Shown here in pieces: positions 44,206 to 53,663 of a stretch of DNA of 64,000 nt. Source of the DNA: Candidatus Zhuqueibacterota bacterium (GTDB taxonomy: Bacteria; Zhuqueibacterota; Zhuqueibacteria; Oceanimicrobiales; Oceanimicrobiaceae); assembly GCA_029261995.1 (NCBI GenBank), contig JAJDAF010000050.1, positions 279,152 through 343,151 of the forward strand, in the 5' to 3' direction. Under the pieces are notes generated by a model that made no database searches, was not told where the DNA came from, and saw only the letters and a program-made list of their open reading frames with translations. Position numbers and translations under genes: made by a program. Position 1 is the stretch's first letter, and the number at the start of each line of letters is the position of its first letter.

Positions 44206-45753
44206 ATGCCGTTTCCGATTCTGACATTTCTGGTGTTCTTGCCACTCGGACTTGCTGCGTTGTTGCTATTGGTGGACAAGAGTCATGAATCCGCCATCAA
44301 GCAGGTAACCCTGGCAGGCTCGCTGGGCATCTTCATTATGTCTCTCCAGCTCTATTTCCTTTTTCAACCCACAGCCGGGATGCAATTCGAGCAGACAACT
44401 CCCTGGATCCCTGCCATTGGCGTCTCCTATCACCTGGGGGTTGATGGCATCAGCCTGTTCATGGTGCTGCTGACGACCTTCCTGACACCGATTATCGTGC
44501 TCGCTTCCTGGAATGCAATTTCACGGCATGTCAAAGGCTACATGATTTCTTTGTTGCTGCTCGAATCCGGTATTATTGGCGTATTCGTGTCCCTCGACTT
44601 GTTCCTGTTCTATGTCTTCTGGGAAGCCATGTTGGTGCCGATGTATTTCATCATCGGCATCTGGGGCGGTGACCGCAGGGTTTATGCGGCCGTCAAGTTC
44701 GTGATTTTCACCGTGGTCGGCAGTCTGCTGATGCTGGTGGCGATCCTGGTCATTTACTTCTATCACGGCGGGCTGACCGGGCAGTACACGTTTGACTTGC
44801 TGGTAATTCAACAGACCATGCTGCCAATCGGCTACCAGATCTGGCTCTTTCTGGCATTTGGTCTTAGCTTCGCCATCAAGGTTCCAATGTTCCCGTTCCA
44901 CACATGGTTACCGGATGCCCACGTCGAAGCGCCGACCGGCGGCAGTGTGATCCTTGCCGGCGTTCTGCTCAAAATGGGGACGTACGGTTTCCTGAGGTAT
45001 TGTCTGCCGCTGTTCCCGCGTGCCGTTGAGCAATTCACCTCGCTCATTTTCGCGCTCGCCGTAATCGGGATCATTTATGGCGCTCTGGTTGCCATGGTGC
45101 AGCCGGACCTCAAGAAATTGGTGGCCTACTCCAGCGTGAGTCATCTCGGTTTCGTGATGTTGGGTGTGTTCTCCCTCAACAATCAGGGGATTCAGGGTGG
45201 GCTGATTCAGATGCTCAATCACGGCCTATCGACAGGTGCGCTCTTTCTTATCGTTGGTATGCTCTACGAGCGCCGGCACACGCGACAGATTGCCGACTTT
45301 GGCGGGCTGGCCAGGCAGATTCCCGTCTTCACCACTTTCTTCATGCTTGTGACACTTTCATCGATTGGTCTGCCCGGGCTGAACGGTTTCATCGGAGAGT
45401 ATCTGATATTGCTCGGTACGTTCATGCATAACAAGACGGTTGGAGTACTGGCTGCGACCGGCGTTGTGTTAGGTGCGGTCTACATGCTGCTGATGTTTCA
45501 ACGAGTCATGTTTGGCAAGCTTGACAACAATGAAAATCGCAAACTGAAGGATTTGTCCGCCCGCGAAATCGTTGTGCTGGCGCCAATTGTGGCGCTGATC
45601 ATCGCGATTGGCGTTTATCCTAATTTCATCTTGAAGAAGATGGAGCCCACCGTCAACCAATTGATCGTGACTGTTCGTACCGGCCAGAGTGCGCCGGTTG
45701 TTCATGACAAAACCCCTGAGATGCCGGACGACTGGGCAAAGGGGGACCGGTGA
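44206..45753 (+). CDS. nuoM: NADH-quinone oxidoreductase subunit M
   Basis: The 515-residue antiporter-like membrane subunit has the motifs LGVDGISLFMVLLTTF, FWEAMLVPMYFIIGIWGG and TWLPDAHVEAPTGGSVILAG, plus LVAYSSVSHLGFVMLG. The length is usual for NuoM. The ATG immediately follows the nuoL stop, and the gene overlaps nuoN by four bases, so translation is likely coupled along the cluster. Confidence 0.95.
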   Translation: MPFPILTFLVFLPLGLAALLLLVDKSHESAIKQVTLAGSLGIFIMSLQLYFLFQPTAGMQFEQTTPWIPAIGVSYHLGVDGISLFMVLLTTFLTPIIVLASWNAISRHVKGYMISLLLLESGIIGVFVSLDLFLFYVFWEAMLVPMYFIIGIWGGDRRVYAAVKFVIFTVVGSLLMLVAILVIYFYHGGLTGQYTFDLLVIQQTMLPIGYQIWLFLAFGLSFAIKVPMFPFHTWLPDAHVEAPTGGSVILAGVLLKMGTYGFLRYCLPLFPRAVEQFTSLIFALAVIGIIYGALVAMVQPDLKKLVAYSSVSHLGFVMLGVFSLNNQGIQGGLIQMLNHGLSTGALFLIVGMLYERRHTRQIADFGGLARQIPVFTTFFMLVTLSSIGLPGLNGFIGEYLILLGTFMHNKTVGVLAATGVVLGAVYMLLMFQRVMFGKLDNNENRKLKDLSAREIVVLAPIVALIIAIGVYPNFILKKMEPTVNQLIVTVRTGQSAPVVHDKTPEMPDDWAKGDR

Positions 45754-47204
45754 TTGACTTCGGCACCGGTTCCGGCGGCCTGCTGGCGGTAGCGCCCATT
45801 CTGACCCTGGCGGTCACCGGCTTTCTGGTGATTGTGCTGGAACTCTTCCTTCGAAAACATACAAACCTTGCCGTGATCGGAGTTACTCTCGCCGGCCTGG
45901 CGGCTGCTGGCGCATATTCGGTGATGCTGTGGGACCAGGCGCTTTCTGCCTTCGGCGATCTCGTTATCGCGGATAATTTTTCCATCTTGGTCACTTTTAT
46001 TCTCTTGGTGAGCGCTGTTTTGAGCACGCTCCTGACTTTCAATCGCTATGAAAAGAGCTACCTGCTTTTTCCTGAATTCTGCGCAATCGTTCTGTTTGCC
46101 ATGGTCGGCATGCTGCTGATGATTACATCCCGGCATCTGCTGGTGATTTTTCTGGGCCTTGAGACGCTATCGATTTCCCTATATGTTTTGGCAGGACTCA
46201 AGCGAACTGAGGCCAGGTCTCTCGAAGCCGGTTTCAAGTATTTTTTGCTGGGGGCGTTTGCCAGCGCCTTTCTGCTATATGGCATCGCTTTTTTGTTCGG
46301 CGCTACCGGCAGCCTTGACCTGCAAGCGATAGCGGCTGTAATTCAGGGTTCCACGGTTCCGCACCAGCCTTTGATCACTCTGGGCGCTCTCCTGATTCTG
46401 GTTGGTCTCGGCTTCAAAGTGGCGGTTTTCCCCTTCCATCCGTGGGCGCCCGATGTTTATCAGGGAGCACCGACACCCGTTGCTGCCTTCATGTCCACTG
46501 CTTCGAAGGCAGCGGCATTTGCAGTTATCTTGCGAGTCCTGTGGTCGGCTACCGACGCTACAGCCTCTGATTTGGCGACCATTTTGGCTGTTGTCGCGGT
46601 TGTGACTATGACAATCGGCAATGTCACCGCCCTCGTGCAGAAGAATATCAAACGTATGTTGGCCTACTCATCTGTCGCCCACGCCGGCTACATTCTGGTA
46701 GGCGTGGCGTCGTGGAATGCAGCAGGAGCCGCAAGCGTGGTTTTCTATCTGTTGGCGTACACATTTATGAATTGCGGCGCCTTTGCCGTGGTTGCTTACC
46801 TGGGCGACCAGCAAGGCGAACATCTCAAACTGGATGATTTCAGAGGCCTGGCTTTCCGCCTGCCGTGGCTGGCGCTGGCCATGGCTGTTTTTATGTTTGC
46901 GCTCGCCGGCCTGCCGCCGACAGCCGGATTTGTTGCAAAGTTCTATCTGCTCGCCGCAGCGGTGAAGGCTGGCTACGTACCAGTTGTGATTCTGGCTGTC
47001 TTGAATTCCGTCGTTTCGCTTTACTACTATCTTGGCGTTGTTGTGCTGATGTTCATGAAAAAAGAACAGACACGTCTTGAACTGGATTCATCCTACCTGG
47101 TTGGCAGCAGTGTTGTTTTAGCCGCGATTGGAGCGCTCGCGCTTGGACTTTTCCCGTCTCGGATCATAGAATTCTGTGAGCGCGTCATGAGTCACGTATT
47201 GTAA
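45750..47204 (+). CDS. nuoN: NADH-quinone oxidoreductase subunit N
   Basis: The 484-residue protein starts with GTG at 45750, inside the GTGA overlap with nuoM. Motifs are LFLGLETLSISLYVLAG, FHPWAPDVYQGAPTPVAAF and MLAYSSVAHAGYILVG. It is the last complex I gene here; the hydrophilic-arm genes and nuoA/H/I are not in the window. A 26-bp gap leads to the eIF2B-like gene. Confidence 0.94.
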   Translation: MIDFGTGSGGLLAVAPILTLAVTGFLVIVLELFLRKHTNLAVIGVTLAGLAAAGAYSVMLWDQALSAFGDLVIADNFSILVTFILLVSAVLSTLLTFNRYEKSYLLFPEFCAIVLFAMVGMLLMITSRHLLVIFLGLETLSISLYVLAGLKRTEARSLEAGFKYFLLGAFASAFLLYGIAFLFGATGSLDLQAIAAVIQGSTVPHQPLITLGALLILVGLGFKVAVFPFHPWAPDVYQGAPTPVAAFMSTASKAAAFAVILRVLWSATDATASDLATILAVVAVVTMTIGNVTALVQKNIKRMLAYSSVAHAGYILVGVASWNAAGAASVVFYLLAYTFMNCGAFAVVAYLGDQQGEHLKLDDFRGLAFRLPWLALAMAVFMFALAGLPPTAGFVAKFYLLAAAVKAGYVPVVILAVLNSVVSLYYYLGVVVLMFMKKEQTRLELDSSYLVGSSVVLAAIGALALGLFPSRIIEFCERVMSHVL

Positions 47205-47230
47205 TACTGGAGTAAAGGAAGACAGAAAAA

Positions 47231-48157
47231 ATGAGTGCGTCCTACTTGAAAATTCTTGCTGATGTGACGGGTGATCGGCGGTCCGGGGCGTGGCAGGTCT
47301 CAAAAAAGGCAGTCAAATGCGTGGAGCAACTGTCACGAGAGTTTGCGACATCTGATGCTCAAACTTTGATCGCTGAGTTGGAACGCGTCAGCGCCGAGAT
47401 TCTGAAAGCCCAAACCGGAATGGCACAACTGGTCAATTTCTTCAATTCCGTTTTTGTCATGATTGAAGAAGAATCGTCGATGGACGCTGTCGTATTCTCC
47501 CGAAAAATTAGCGGTGAGGCGCGGAGGTTTCTTGAGTTGTCAGAAAATGCCGTGGCAAAAGTGGCGACCCACGGTGCTGAGCTGATTAGCAATGACGGCA
47601 TCGTGTTCATTCACAGTAACAGCAGCACGATTATGGAAATTGTTAAGTCCGCAAGAACGGCCGGAAAGGTCTTTGACATTATTCTGACCGAGTCGCGCCC
47701 CCTGAATGAGGGTCGCGCCTGCGCTGTTGAGTTGTCACAAATGGACATCCAGACCACCTATCTGGTGGACGCCGCCAGCGCCAAAGGTGTGGACCGGGCA
47801 GACGTCATTTTGCTGGGCGCGGACACGGTTTCTGAAAACACCCTGATCAACAAAATTGGTTCACGCGCGATTTGCCTTTTGGCGCGTGAAGCTGTGGTGC
47901 CCTGCTACCTGGCGTGCGAGTCGAGCAAGTTCATTTCGAGAAAACTGGGCCCGAAACGGGAGCAACCGCGCAATTCCGTCGAGGTGTGGAAGTCACCACC
48001 GGACGAAATCACTGTGGAGAACTACTACTTTGACGAGGTCGCGCTCGAGCAGTTCACGGGCGTGATTATGGAGGATGGCATCCTGACGCCGGAGGAAACC
48101 AGTGGGATGATTCGGTCACGCAAGATGAGCCGCAAGTTGGTGAAAATGCTTAAATAA
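47231..48157 (+). CDS. eIF2B alpha/beta/delta-like family protein
   Basis: The 308-residue protein belongs to the superfamily of eIF2B regulatory subunits, methylthioribose-1-phosphate isomerase and archaeal ribose-1,5-bisphosphate isomerase. A helical N-terminal half is followed by a Rossmann-like half with TESRPLNEGR, LGADTVSENTLINKIGS and AREAVVPCYLACESSKF. The isomerases carry a catalytic Cys in a THCN-type motif; here the equivalent segment reads FIHSNSSTI, with Ser. The Asp of GAD is kept. A sugar-phosphate isomerase role is therefore uncertain, and a nucleotide or sugar-phosphate binding role is possible. AAAGGAAG lies upstream of the ATG. The gene sits between nuoN and pepA with short gaps, so it is probably cotranscribed. 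Confidence 0.75.
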   Translation: MSASYLKILADVTGDRRSGAWQVSKKAVKCVEQLSREFATSDAQTLIAELERVSAEILKAQTGMAQLVNFFNSVFVMIEEESSMDAVVFSRKISGEARRFLELSENAVAKVATHGAELISNDGIVFIHSNSSTIMEIVKSARTAGKVFDIILTESRPLNEGRACAVELSQMDIQTTYLVDAASAKGVDRADVILLGADTVSENTLINKIGSRAICLLAREAVVPCYLACESSKFISRKLGPKREQPRNSVEVWKSPPDEITVENYYFDEVALEQFTGVIMEDGILTPEETSGMIRSRKMSRKLVKMLK

Positions 48158-48191
48158 CGACAGATGGCAAATGTTAAAACGTGAGACAGGA

Positions 48192-49685
48192 ATGAAGGTC
48201 ATTTGCACGCACCAGGCTTTGTCAAAGGTCAAGGCTGATGTGCTGATCCTGGGCGGCCGTGAAGATGACTCTGTCTGGCCGTTCGTTGACCGGGAAGAGA
48301 TCGGCGGCGGGTTTGCGACCTCGGTGGCGCGCAAAGATTTTGCGGGGAAGACGGGGCAGTCTTTGTTGCTGTTTGCGGCGACAGAGGCAGCAACACAACG
48401 CGTTCTCCTCATCGGTCTGGGAGAAGCATCAGGTAGAGAAGCCATCAGGAAGGCCTTAGGAGGAGCCGTCAATCTACTCCGGACTCAGGGCTATAGACGC
48501 GTGGCGGTCGCACTGGAAACATTATCCGATGATGGAATTGAAACAGCGGCCGTTGCGCAGCTTGTTGTAGAAACAGTGGTGCTCGCGTACTATCGATTCG
48601 ATGCGTTTAACAAGGAAAAGGCCGCGGCGCCGGCAGCGCCCCGTGAGTTGGTTTTGGTCGCGCCAAATGCCAGCACGGAAAACGCCGCCAGAGTGGCTGG
48701 CGGCCGTGGCAGGATAGTCGCTGAGTCCACAAATTTCGCCCGCGACCTGCAAAATCAACCAGGCAATCTGTTGACACCAAAGAAACTTGCTGGTGTGGCG
48801 CGCTCGCTGGCGAAGCGCGGTAACTTGAAAATCAAAGTGCTCGGCGAGCCGGAAATGCAGGGGTTAAAAATGGGGGCACTGCTCGGCGTGGCGAAAGGCA
48901 GCGCTGAGCCTGCTCGATTTATTGTCCTCGAGCACAACCGGGAAGCGAAGTCGAAAGGCACGACTGTGCTCGTGGGCAAAGGTATCACGTTTGACACCGG
49001 CGGCATTTCCCTCAAACCCAGCGACAAGATGGAAGAAATGAAGTTCGACATGTCCGGCGCCGCCGCTGTCCTTGGTACCCTGAAGGCTGTCGCCGAACTG
49101 CAGCTTCCGAAACACGTTGTCGGTTTGATTCCGACCGCCGAAAACATGCCAGGTAGCGCCGCAGTTCGGCCTGGGGATATCCTGACCGCCAGCGATGGCA
49201 CCACCATCGAAGTTGGCAATACCGACGCGGAGGGCCGGCTGGTTCTGGCCGATGCCCTGGTTTACGCCAGACGCTTCAAACCTCAAGCGGTCATTGACCT
49301 GGCGACCTTGACGGGAGCTGTTGTTCTCGCCCTCGGCCACCACAGAACCGGGCTTATGGCCAACGCTCCTGACTTGGCCGGGGCCTTGAAGTCTGCAGGC
49401 GACAGGGCAGGGGAGAAGCTCTGGCAACTCCCTCTCACCCAAGAATACTACGATGATATCAAAGGCGACTATGCGGACATCAAGAATTCTGCCGGCCGGC
49501 CCGGTAGTGTCATTACCGCCGCAGCATTTCTAGGAACGTTCGCGCGAGACTTCGATTGGGCCCATCTTGATATTGCCGGAACCGCGTGGACGAATTCAAA
49601 CAAAGACTGTTTTGAGAAGGGTGGAACTGGTGTTGGGGTACGATTGCTGGTCGAATTCCTGTCAGGTCAGTCGGTCAGCTTGTAG
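48192..49685 (+). CDS. pepA: Leucyl aminopeptidase (M17 family)
   Basis: The 497-residue cytosolic metallopeptidase removes N-terminal residues from peptides. Signature motifs are VGKGITFDTGGISLKPSDKM, FDMSGAAAVLGTL and NTDAEGRLVLADAL, giving the Lys, Asp and Glu ligands of the two-metal site. The ATG at 48192 (MKVICTHQALSKVKADVL) matches the usual family N-terminus; an ATG at 48171 would add seven residues and has no better ribosome-binding site. Length and domain order are normal. It is the last gene of the unit and is followed by a hairpin terminator at 49727. Confidence 0.93.
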   Translation: MKVICTHQALSKVKADVLILGGREDDSVWPFVDREEIGGGFATSVARKDFAGKTGQSLLLFAATEAATQRVLLIGLGEASGREAIRKALGGAVNLLRTQGYRRVAVALETLSDDGIETAAVAQLVVETVVLAYYRFDAFNKEKAAAPAAPRELVLVAPNASTENAARVAGGRGRIVAESTNFARDLQNQPGNLLTPKKLAGVARSLAKRGNLKIKVLGEPEMQGLKMGALLGVAKGSAEPARFIVLEHNREAKSKGTTVLVGKGITFDTGGISLKPSDKMEEMKFDMSGAAAVLGTLKAVAELQLPKHVVGLIPTAENMPGSAAVRPGDILTASDGTTIEVGNTDAEGRLVLADALVYARRFKPQAVIDLATLTGAVVLALGHHRTGLMANAPDLAGALKSAGDRAGEKLWQLPLTQEYYDDIKGDYADIKNSAGRPGSVITAAAFLGTFARDFDWAHLDIAGTAWTNSNKDCFEKGGTGVGVRLLVEFLSGQSVSL

Positions 49686-49726
49686 TCAATTGGCATGCAG
49701 GAACTGTCGTCTGAAAGTAGAAAAGC

Positions 49727-49759
49727 AAACCGGACGGACCAGCCCTCCGCCCGGTTTTT
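49727..49759. terminator. Hairpin terminator between convergent genes
   Basis: The stem AAACCGGACGGA (49727-49738) pairs with TCCGCCCGGTTT (49746-49757) with a single A/C mismatch and a seven-base loop, and is followed by a T run. On the other strand the hairpin is followed by GCTTTTC, so it may end both the plus-strand nhaD-pepA unit and the minus-strand receptor gene. Confidence 0.8.
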
Positions 49760-49825
49760 GTGGAGAGTTAGGAAGCGATCACCTCGCCGCCTTTTAGCCA
49801 TTCTATTTAGTTCAGCGTCGTAGCA

Positions 49826-52258
49826 CTAGTTTGCAATCGTCAGAGACGCCCAGAATTTGAAGCTACCCTGCAAACCGTCGCCATCTTCTCCCAGGGAGCG
49901 AATTGCTACCAAACTGAGTTTGCTTTCTTTGGCAAATGCCTGGAGATACCAAGTCAAACCAAATGCGTACTGAGTTGTTAAGCCGAGCCGATCATCGTTG
50001 CCTAGGAACTGTGCGGCAAACGATTCAGGGGTATTTTCCCGCGAGATGACAATGCGTTCAGGACCCCAGTTGCGTAGTGGATACCCGGTAGCCCGCAAAT
50101 ACTGTCCCTTTATTTGGACCTCCGACGACAGAAAGTAGATGAGAGACAGGTTGAAGATCTTGTCACGATTAAAATAAGGCCGGAAGAAGGTACCCTCGTC
50201 ACTCTGGTAAACCTGGTTGTTCAGCGTGTAACTGATCCAACCCTGCAACTGGCCAGCGGTCTTGCCGACCCAGTACTCATAACCACGACTCTCACCCGTT
50301 TTGAGCGGAATACTCCAGAACCATCGGTTGATGCGGGCCATGTAGGCACGGTCGCGAAAGTCGTAATCTTTGCTGAAGTATGCAATCGAGGTGGTCAAGC
50401 TGGGCGTCAGTTGCAGTGTCGCTTCGGCACGAATATGGTCGGCTCTCGACGGCTGCTCCGCCGATGTCTTTATTAGAAACTCACCCCGTCCCAAGTGATC
50501 GCCCGATTTCGCCTCGGATGCGTAACTGCGGTCCGTGAACTGGAAATAGCGTCCAGTTGCCAGCGCCACGTTTAGTCGTTTTGTAGGTTTGACCGTCAGT
50601 CTTGCCCGGGGCTCGAAATGAAGACCGTCGCCGGCAACGTTGGAGGGCAATCTCAATCCGGCTGAGATTTGCCAGAATCTTTTGTCAGCGGTCAGGCCGA
50701 GGTACGGCGTCAGCACGGTCGCCTTTTGTGTGAATAGGTCCAATGGGTCGCTCAGGATCGGCAAGTAGAAATTGCCGGATAGATCTGTCGGCAGCGTCAG
50801 CTCGCGCACGACTTTGTATTCATCCAGGCTGTCTAGCCTGACTGTACCGCGGCTTTCCAGATCACTGAAGTCGAGCCCGGCCACCGCAGTCAGCCACTTC
50901 GACGGTGTTGTTGTGTACTTCACCTTAAAACCTGTCTCTCGCTGCAACTCATTCAATTTTGAGCTGTAACCGAGAGCCGTGAATTGCCCGGATTCTCTCG
51001 ACTTGTACTCGTACTTAAGTCCGAGATTCTGATTCACCAACTGCTCGCTGATGAGGCTGTTGCTTTCGCTGAAAGACCCACGGCTGACAAGGGTGAGCAG
51101 TGTCACTTTGTGCTTTCTGGCAGGCCTGTATTCCAGCTTGGTGAACAGGTCGAGTCCTTGCCACTGGTCCAGCCGCAAGTCGTTGTCGAATTTGCCATTA
51201 CGCCAGGCGCCGGTGACGCCGACTTTTTTGGTGCTCTTCTTGAAATTAAAGGTTAGCCCCGTCATGCTCGCGCTGGTGTAGATAGAATAGGGAATATCAT
51301 TGATCTTGGGTGTTTGCAGCGCAATCACGCCTGACATGGCATCGCCATATTCAACGCCGAAGCCTGCCCGGTGCAATGTCAGATGGTCGATCAGCGAGGC
51401 CGCAAATACGCTTCGGCGGTTTTGACCGAACGTCGGGACGTAAATCGGGATGCCGTCCAGTTCAATTGCTACTTCGGTCGCGCTGCCTCCTTCAATATGT
51501 GGGAAAACGTCATCCATGTCTCGCCGCGAGATACCTGGCTGTTGGTGCAGAAGCTCAAAAATTTCGCCGTCGTTGGCAAGCGGTGGCGTGTTCATTTGCA
51601 GTTTGCTGACGGTCTGGGCTGCCAGCACCGGGATATTTTGTCTTGGAAGAGCTTTTTCTTCTACCACCACCTCAGGGGTCGGAACCGGTTTTGGCTCAAG
51701 TGCAATCTCTATTGATTTCCGGGTGTTGCCTCTGAGCGTCAATTCTAGCTCCAAACTGTGATAGCCAATCCGGCTGACGTGGATGCTGGTCCTGCCGGGT
51801 GGTATATTCGACAGTTCAAAAGTGCCATGTCTATCCGATGTCACCCCGAGATTTGAATCAAAGACGTAGATATTTGTTCCGGCGATGGGCTGGTTGAGAT
51901 AGATATCGGTGATTTTTCCGGTGAGCACAGCCGGCAGGCCCACGGTTTCAGTGCGCGGCACAATGACCCAGAGATCATCTGACTTTCGAATGAAGTCAAG
52001 TGGCGTCCCCAGGAGTGATTTTCTGACCGCCTCGCTTGGGGAATCGTCAAATTTTCTGAACACCTTGAAGGAGTCCACAATGGAGTTGACAAACACCAAG
52101 CGAATTCCGCTCTGGTCTTGGATAGTCTCCAAAACCTGGCCCAGCGGCTGACGCAGGGCAGTGAATTTTACGACTTTGTTCTTACTAAATCCGGGTTGGC
52201 TGGACCCGAAAAAAAAGGTAAGTCCAAAGAACGCAAGCAGCAAGATTCTTTGCAACAT
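49826..52258 (-). CDS. TonB-dependent outer-membrane receptor with STN and carboxypeptidase-like domains
   Basis: The 810-residue protein has a signal peptide (MLQRILLLAFFGLTFFFGSS). Order: STN (secretin/TonB short N-terminal) domain (about 30-95, FTALRQPLGQVLETIQDQSG), CarboxypepD_reg-like domain (110-195, GKITDIYLNQPIAGTNIYV), plug (200-310, IELDGIPIYVPTFG, YGDAMSGVIALQT), then a beta-barrel to the C-terminus. The STN domain marks it as a transducer-type receptor that signals to the FecR protein encoded upstream. The ligand is unknown (iron chelate or glycan are usual for the family). The gene is 130 bp downstream of fecR on the same strand. Confidence 0.88.
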   Translation of the reverse strand: MLQRILLLAFFGLTFFFGSSQPGFSKNKVVKFTALRQPLGQVLETIQDQSGIRLVFVNSIVDSFKVFRKFDDSPSEAVRKSLLGTPLDFIRKSDDLWVIVPRTETVGLPAVLTGKITDIYLNQPIAGTNIYVFDSNLGVTSDRHGTFELSNIPPGRTSIHVSRIGYHSLELELTLRGNTRKSIEIALEPKPVPTPEVVVEEKALPRQNIPVLAAQTVSKLQMNTPPLANDGEIFELLHQQPGISRRDMDDVFPHIEGGSATEVAIELDGIPIYVPTFGQNRRSVFAASLIDHLTLHRAGFGVEYGDAMSGVIALQTPKINDIPYSIYTSASMTGLTFNFKKSTKKVGVTGAWRNGKFDNDLRLDQWQGLDLFTKLEYRPARKHKVTLLTLVSRGSFSESNSLISEQLVNQNLGLKYEYKSRESGQFTALGYSSKLNELQRETGFKVKYTTTPSKWLTAVAGLDFSDLESRGTVRLDSLDEYKVVRELTLPTDLSGNFYLPILSDPLDLFTQKATVLTPYLGLTADKRFWQISAGLRLPSNVAGDGLHFEPRARLTVKPTKRLNVALATGRYFQFTDRSYASEAKSGDHLGRGEFLIKTSAEQPSRADHIRAEATLQLTPSLTTSIAYFSKDYDFRDRAYMARINRWFWSIPLKTGESRGYEYWVGKTAGQLQGWISYTLNNQVYQSDEGTFFRPYFNRDKIFNLSLIYFLSSEVQIKGQYLRATGYPLRNWGPERIVISRENTPESFAAQFLGNDDRLGLTTQYAFGLTWYLQAFAKESKLSLVAIRSLGEDGDGLQGSFKFWASLTIAN

Positions 52259-52388
52259 ACCTTACATCTCTCCACATAAGGCTGTTTTGGGTATGCTCTG
52301 GACTACATGGTTCTAATGCTGGAATTGTGTATAAGATAGTACAATTTTTAGCGCACAATATTCAATGTTTTTTTCGATCCCGTCTTCC

Positions 52389-53408
52389 TTATTTGCTGGC
52401 GAGTCTGAAACCGTCTTCAGCGCGTTCAAGCCGAGCATTCAAGCTCGCGGCAAGCGTTTCCAGGACGGTTTGGAGAGACTCTTTGGAAAAAGATGCTGAG
52501 ATCGACAGCTCGAGCAGGGCTGGGTCTGCCGCGAGCGGTACATTGTAGGTGCGCTCTATTTCTGCAAGTGCGGCATCGAGCCGCTTGTTGGCGAAAACCA
52601 GGCGGCCTTGCCGCCATGAAAGCAAGGCGCCTGGTTCTGTGGGTTGTACTGATATTGGCCCATCTTCGCAGACGGCCAACTGCCCCGGAAGCACTTCTAC
52701 TTCCGACGCTTGCACAGCGTTTGAATGAACTGCCACTCTTCCTGACTTCACATAGACTTCGGTGGCGGAGTCCCAGGTCCGGACGTTGAATTCTGTTCCC
52801 AGAACTCGAGTCCGGGCCTGGGTTGTCTCTACCAAGAAGGGTACGCGATGATTTGGGCGCACCGCAAAGAACCCTTCTCCTTTTAGCCGTACCTGCCTGA
52901 TGTGGGAGTCAAAGCTTCTTGGATATTCGAAAGTTGAGCCTGCACTCAGATGGACACTTGAACCATCCGGCAGGGATACCTGCATCTGTTGCCCGAAGGG
53001 GACGGTGACGATGTGCATGCCCGGGCGAAACATGTCCGTCCGAAATGCCAATACCACCAGTAGCGCTGCCAGGCCGGTCGCTATTGCGAGCCTCGGCAAT
53101 CGAGGGGCGATGCTGGAAAGCAGTCTGTCGCTGACGCGAACTTGTGGCCGCGTTTGTCTTGCATGCGCCTCCGCAGCGGACATTCGATTGAGCAACGTCT
53201 TCCACTGAGCATCCTGTGGTGTGCCCTGTGGAATCGGAAGATCCCGCGCGGCCTGCCACACGGATTGCATTCTGTCCCAGGCTTTCCTGTGCTCAGGGTC
53301 GGTCAGCCACGTTTCTAGCTTGCGCTTTTCCGCTGGGCTTAGTCTGCCATCCTGTTGTCTCAGGAAGCTCTGGTTCATGTCGAATGTGTCGTGGCTGTTT
53401 GTGCTCAT
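52389..53408 (-). CDS. FecR-type anti-sigma / sigma regulator
   Basis: The 339-residue protein has a cytosolic N-terminal helical domain (DUF4880-like, EKRKLETWLTDPEHRKAWDRM), one transmembrane helix (about 105-125), a periplasmic FecR domain (130-230; LPDGSSVHLSAGSTFEYP, GEGFFAV, TRVLGTEFNVRTW) and a C-terminal DUF4974/STN-like domain (265-335). It would hold or activate the sigma factor encoded just upstream in response to the receptor encoded downstream. GGTGGAG lies a little far upstream of the ATG. It is the middle gene of the sigma-FecR-receptor cassette. Confidence 0.9.
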   Translation of the reverse strand: MSTNSHDTFDMNQSFLRQQDGRLSPAEKRKLETWLTDPEHRKAWDRMQSVWQAARDLPIPQGTPQDAQWKTLLNRMSAAEAHARQTRPQVRVSDRLLSSIAPRLPRLAIATGLAALLVVLAFRTDMFRPGMHIVTVPFGQQMQVSLPDGSSVHLSAGSTFEYPRSFDSHIRQVRLKGEGFFAVRPNHRVPFLVETTQARTRVLGTEFNVRTWDSATEVYVKSGRVAVHSNAVQASEVEVLPGQLAVCEDGPISVQPTEPGALLSWRQGRLVFANKRLDAALAEIERTYNVPLAADPALLELSISASFSKESLQTVLETLAASLNARLERAEDGFRLASK

Positions 53409-53663
53409 CGTTCTAAGTTTTCTCCACCGCGTTTATTAGATATACGAATAAGAAGCCTTCAACCCCCATATGAAAATTGATCTTTTTTCATTTTTTTACT
53501 GTTGAGAGTTCATGGTCTGCCATGCAAGGCTAAGATTTTATATGACTTAGATCGAATTGAAAAATATCGATTATTTTTGTCGATCAACAAGGTCTAGCCG
53601 CAAAAGAGTGAATCCAACCCAATATTGAAGTAGATGTCCGGGACGCGGCGGCGACAGAAATAT
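53409..53663 (-). other. AT-rich spacer between the sigma factor and FecR genes
   Basis: This 255-bp spacer has no open frame of note. It contains an AT-only inverted repeat AAAAATA / TATTTTT around TCGAT (53560-53578) and a CTAAG / CTTAG pair near 53531-53550. On the minus strand a TTGAAG...TAATAA pair lies upstream of fecR, but the match to a promoter is weak. A separate fecR promoter recognised by the neighbouring sigma factor is plausible. Confidence 0.35.

Noticed and set aside
47231-48157. Annotation as methylthioribose-1-phosphate isomerase (mtnA) or R15P isomerase
   Set aside because: The catalytic Cys motif is replaced by HSNSS, and no methionine salvage or AMP pathway genes are nearby.
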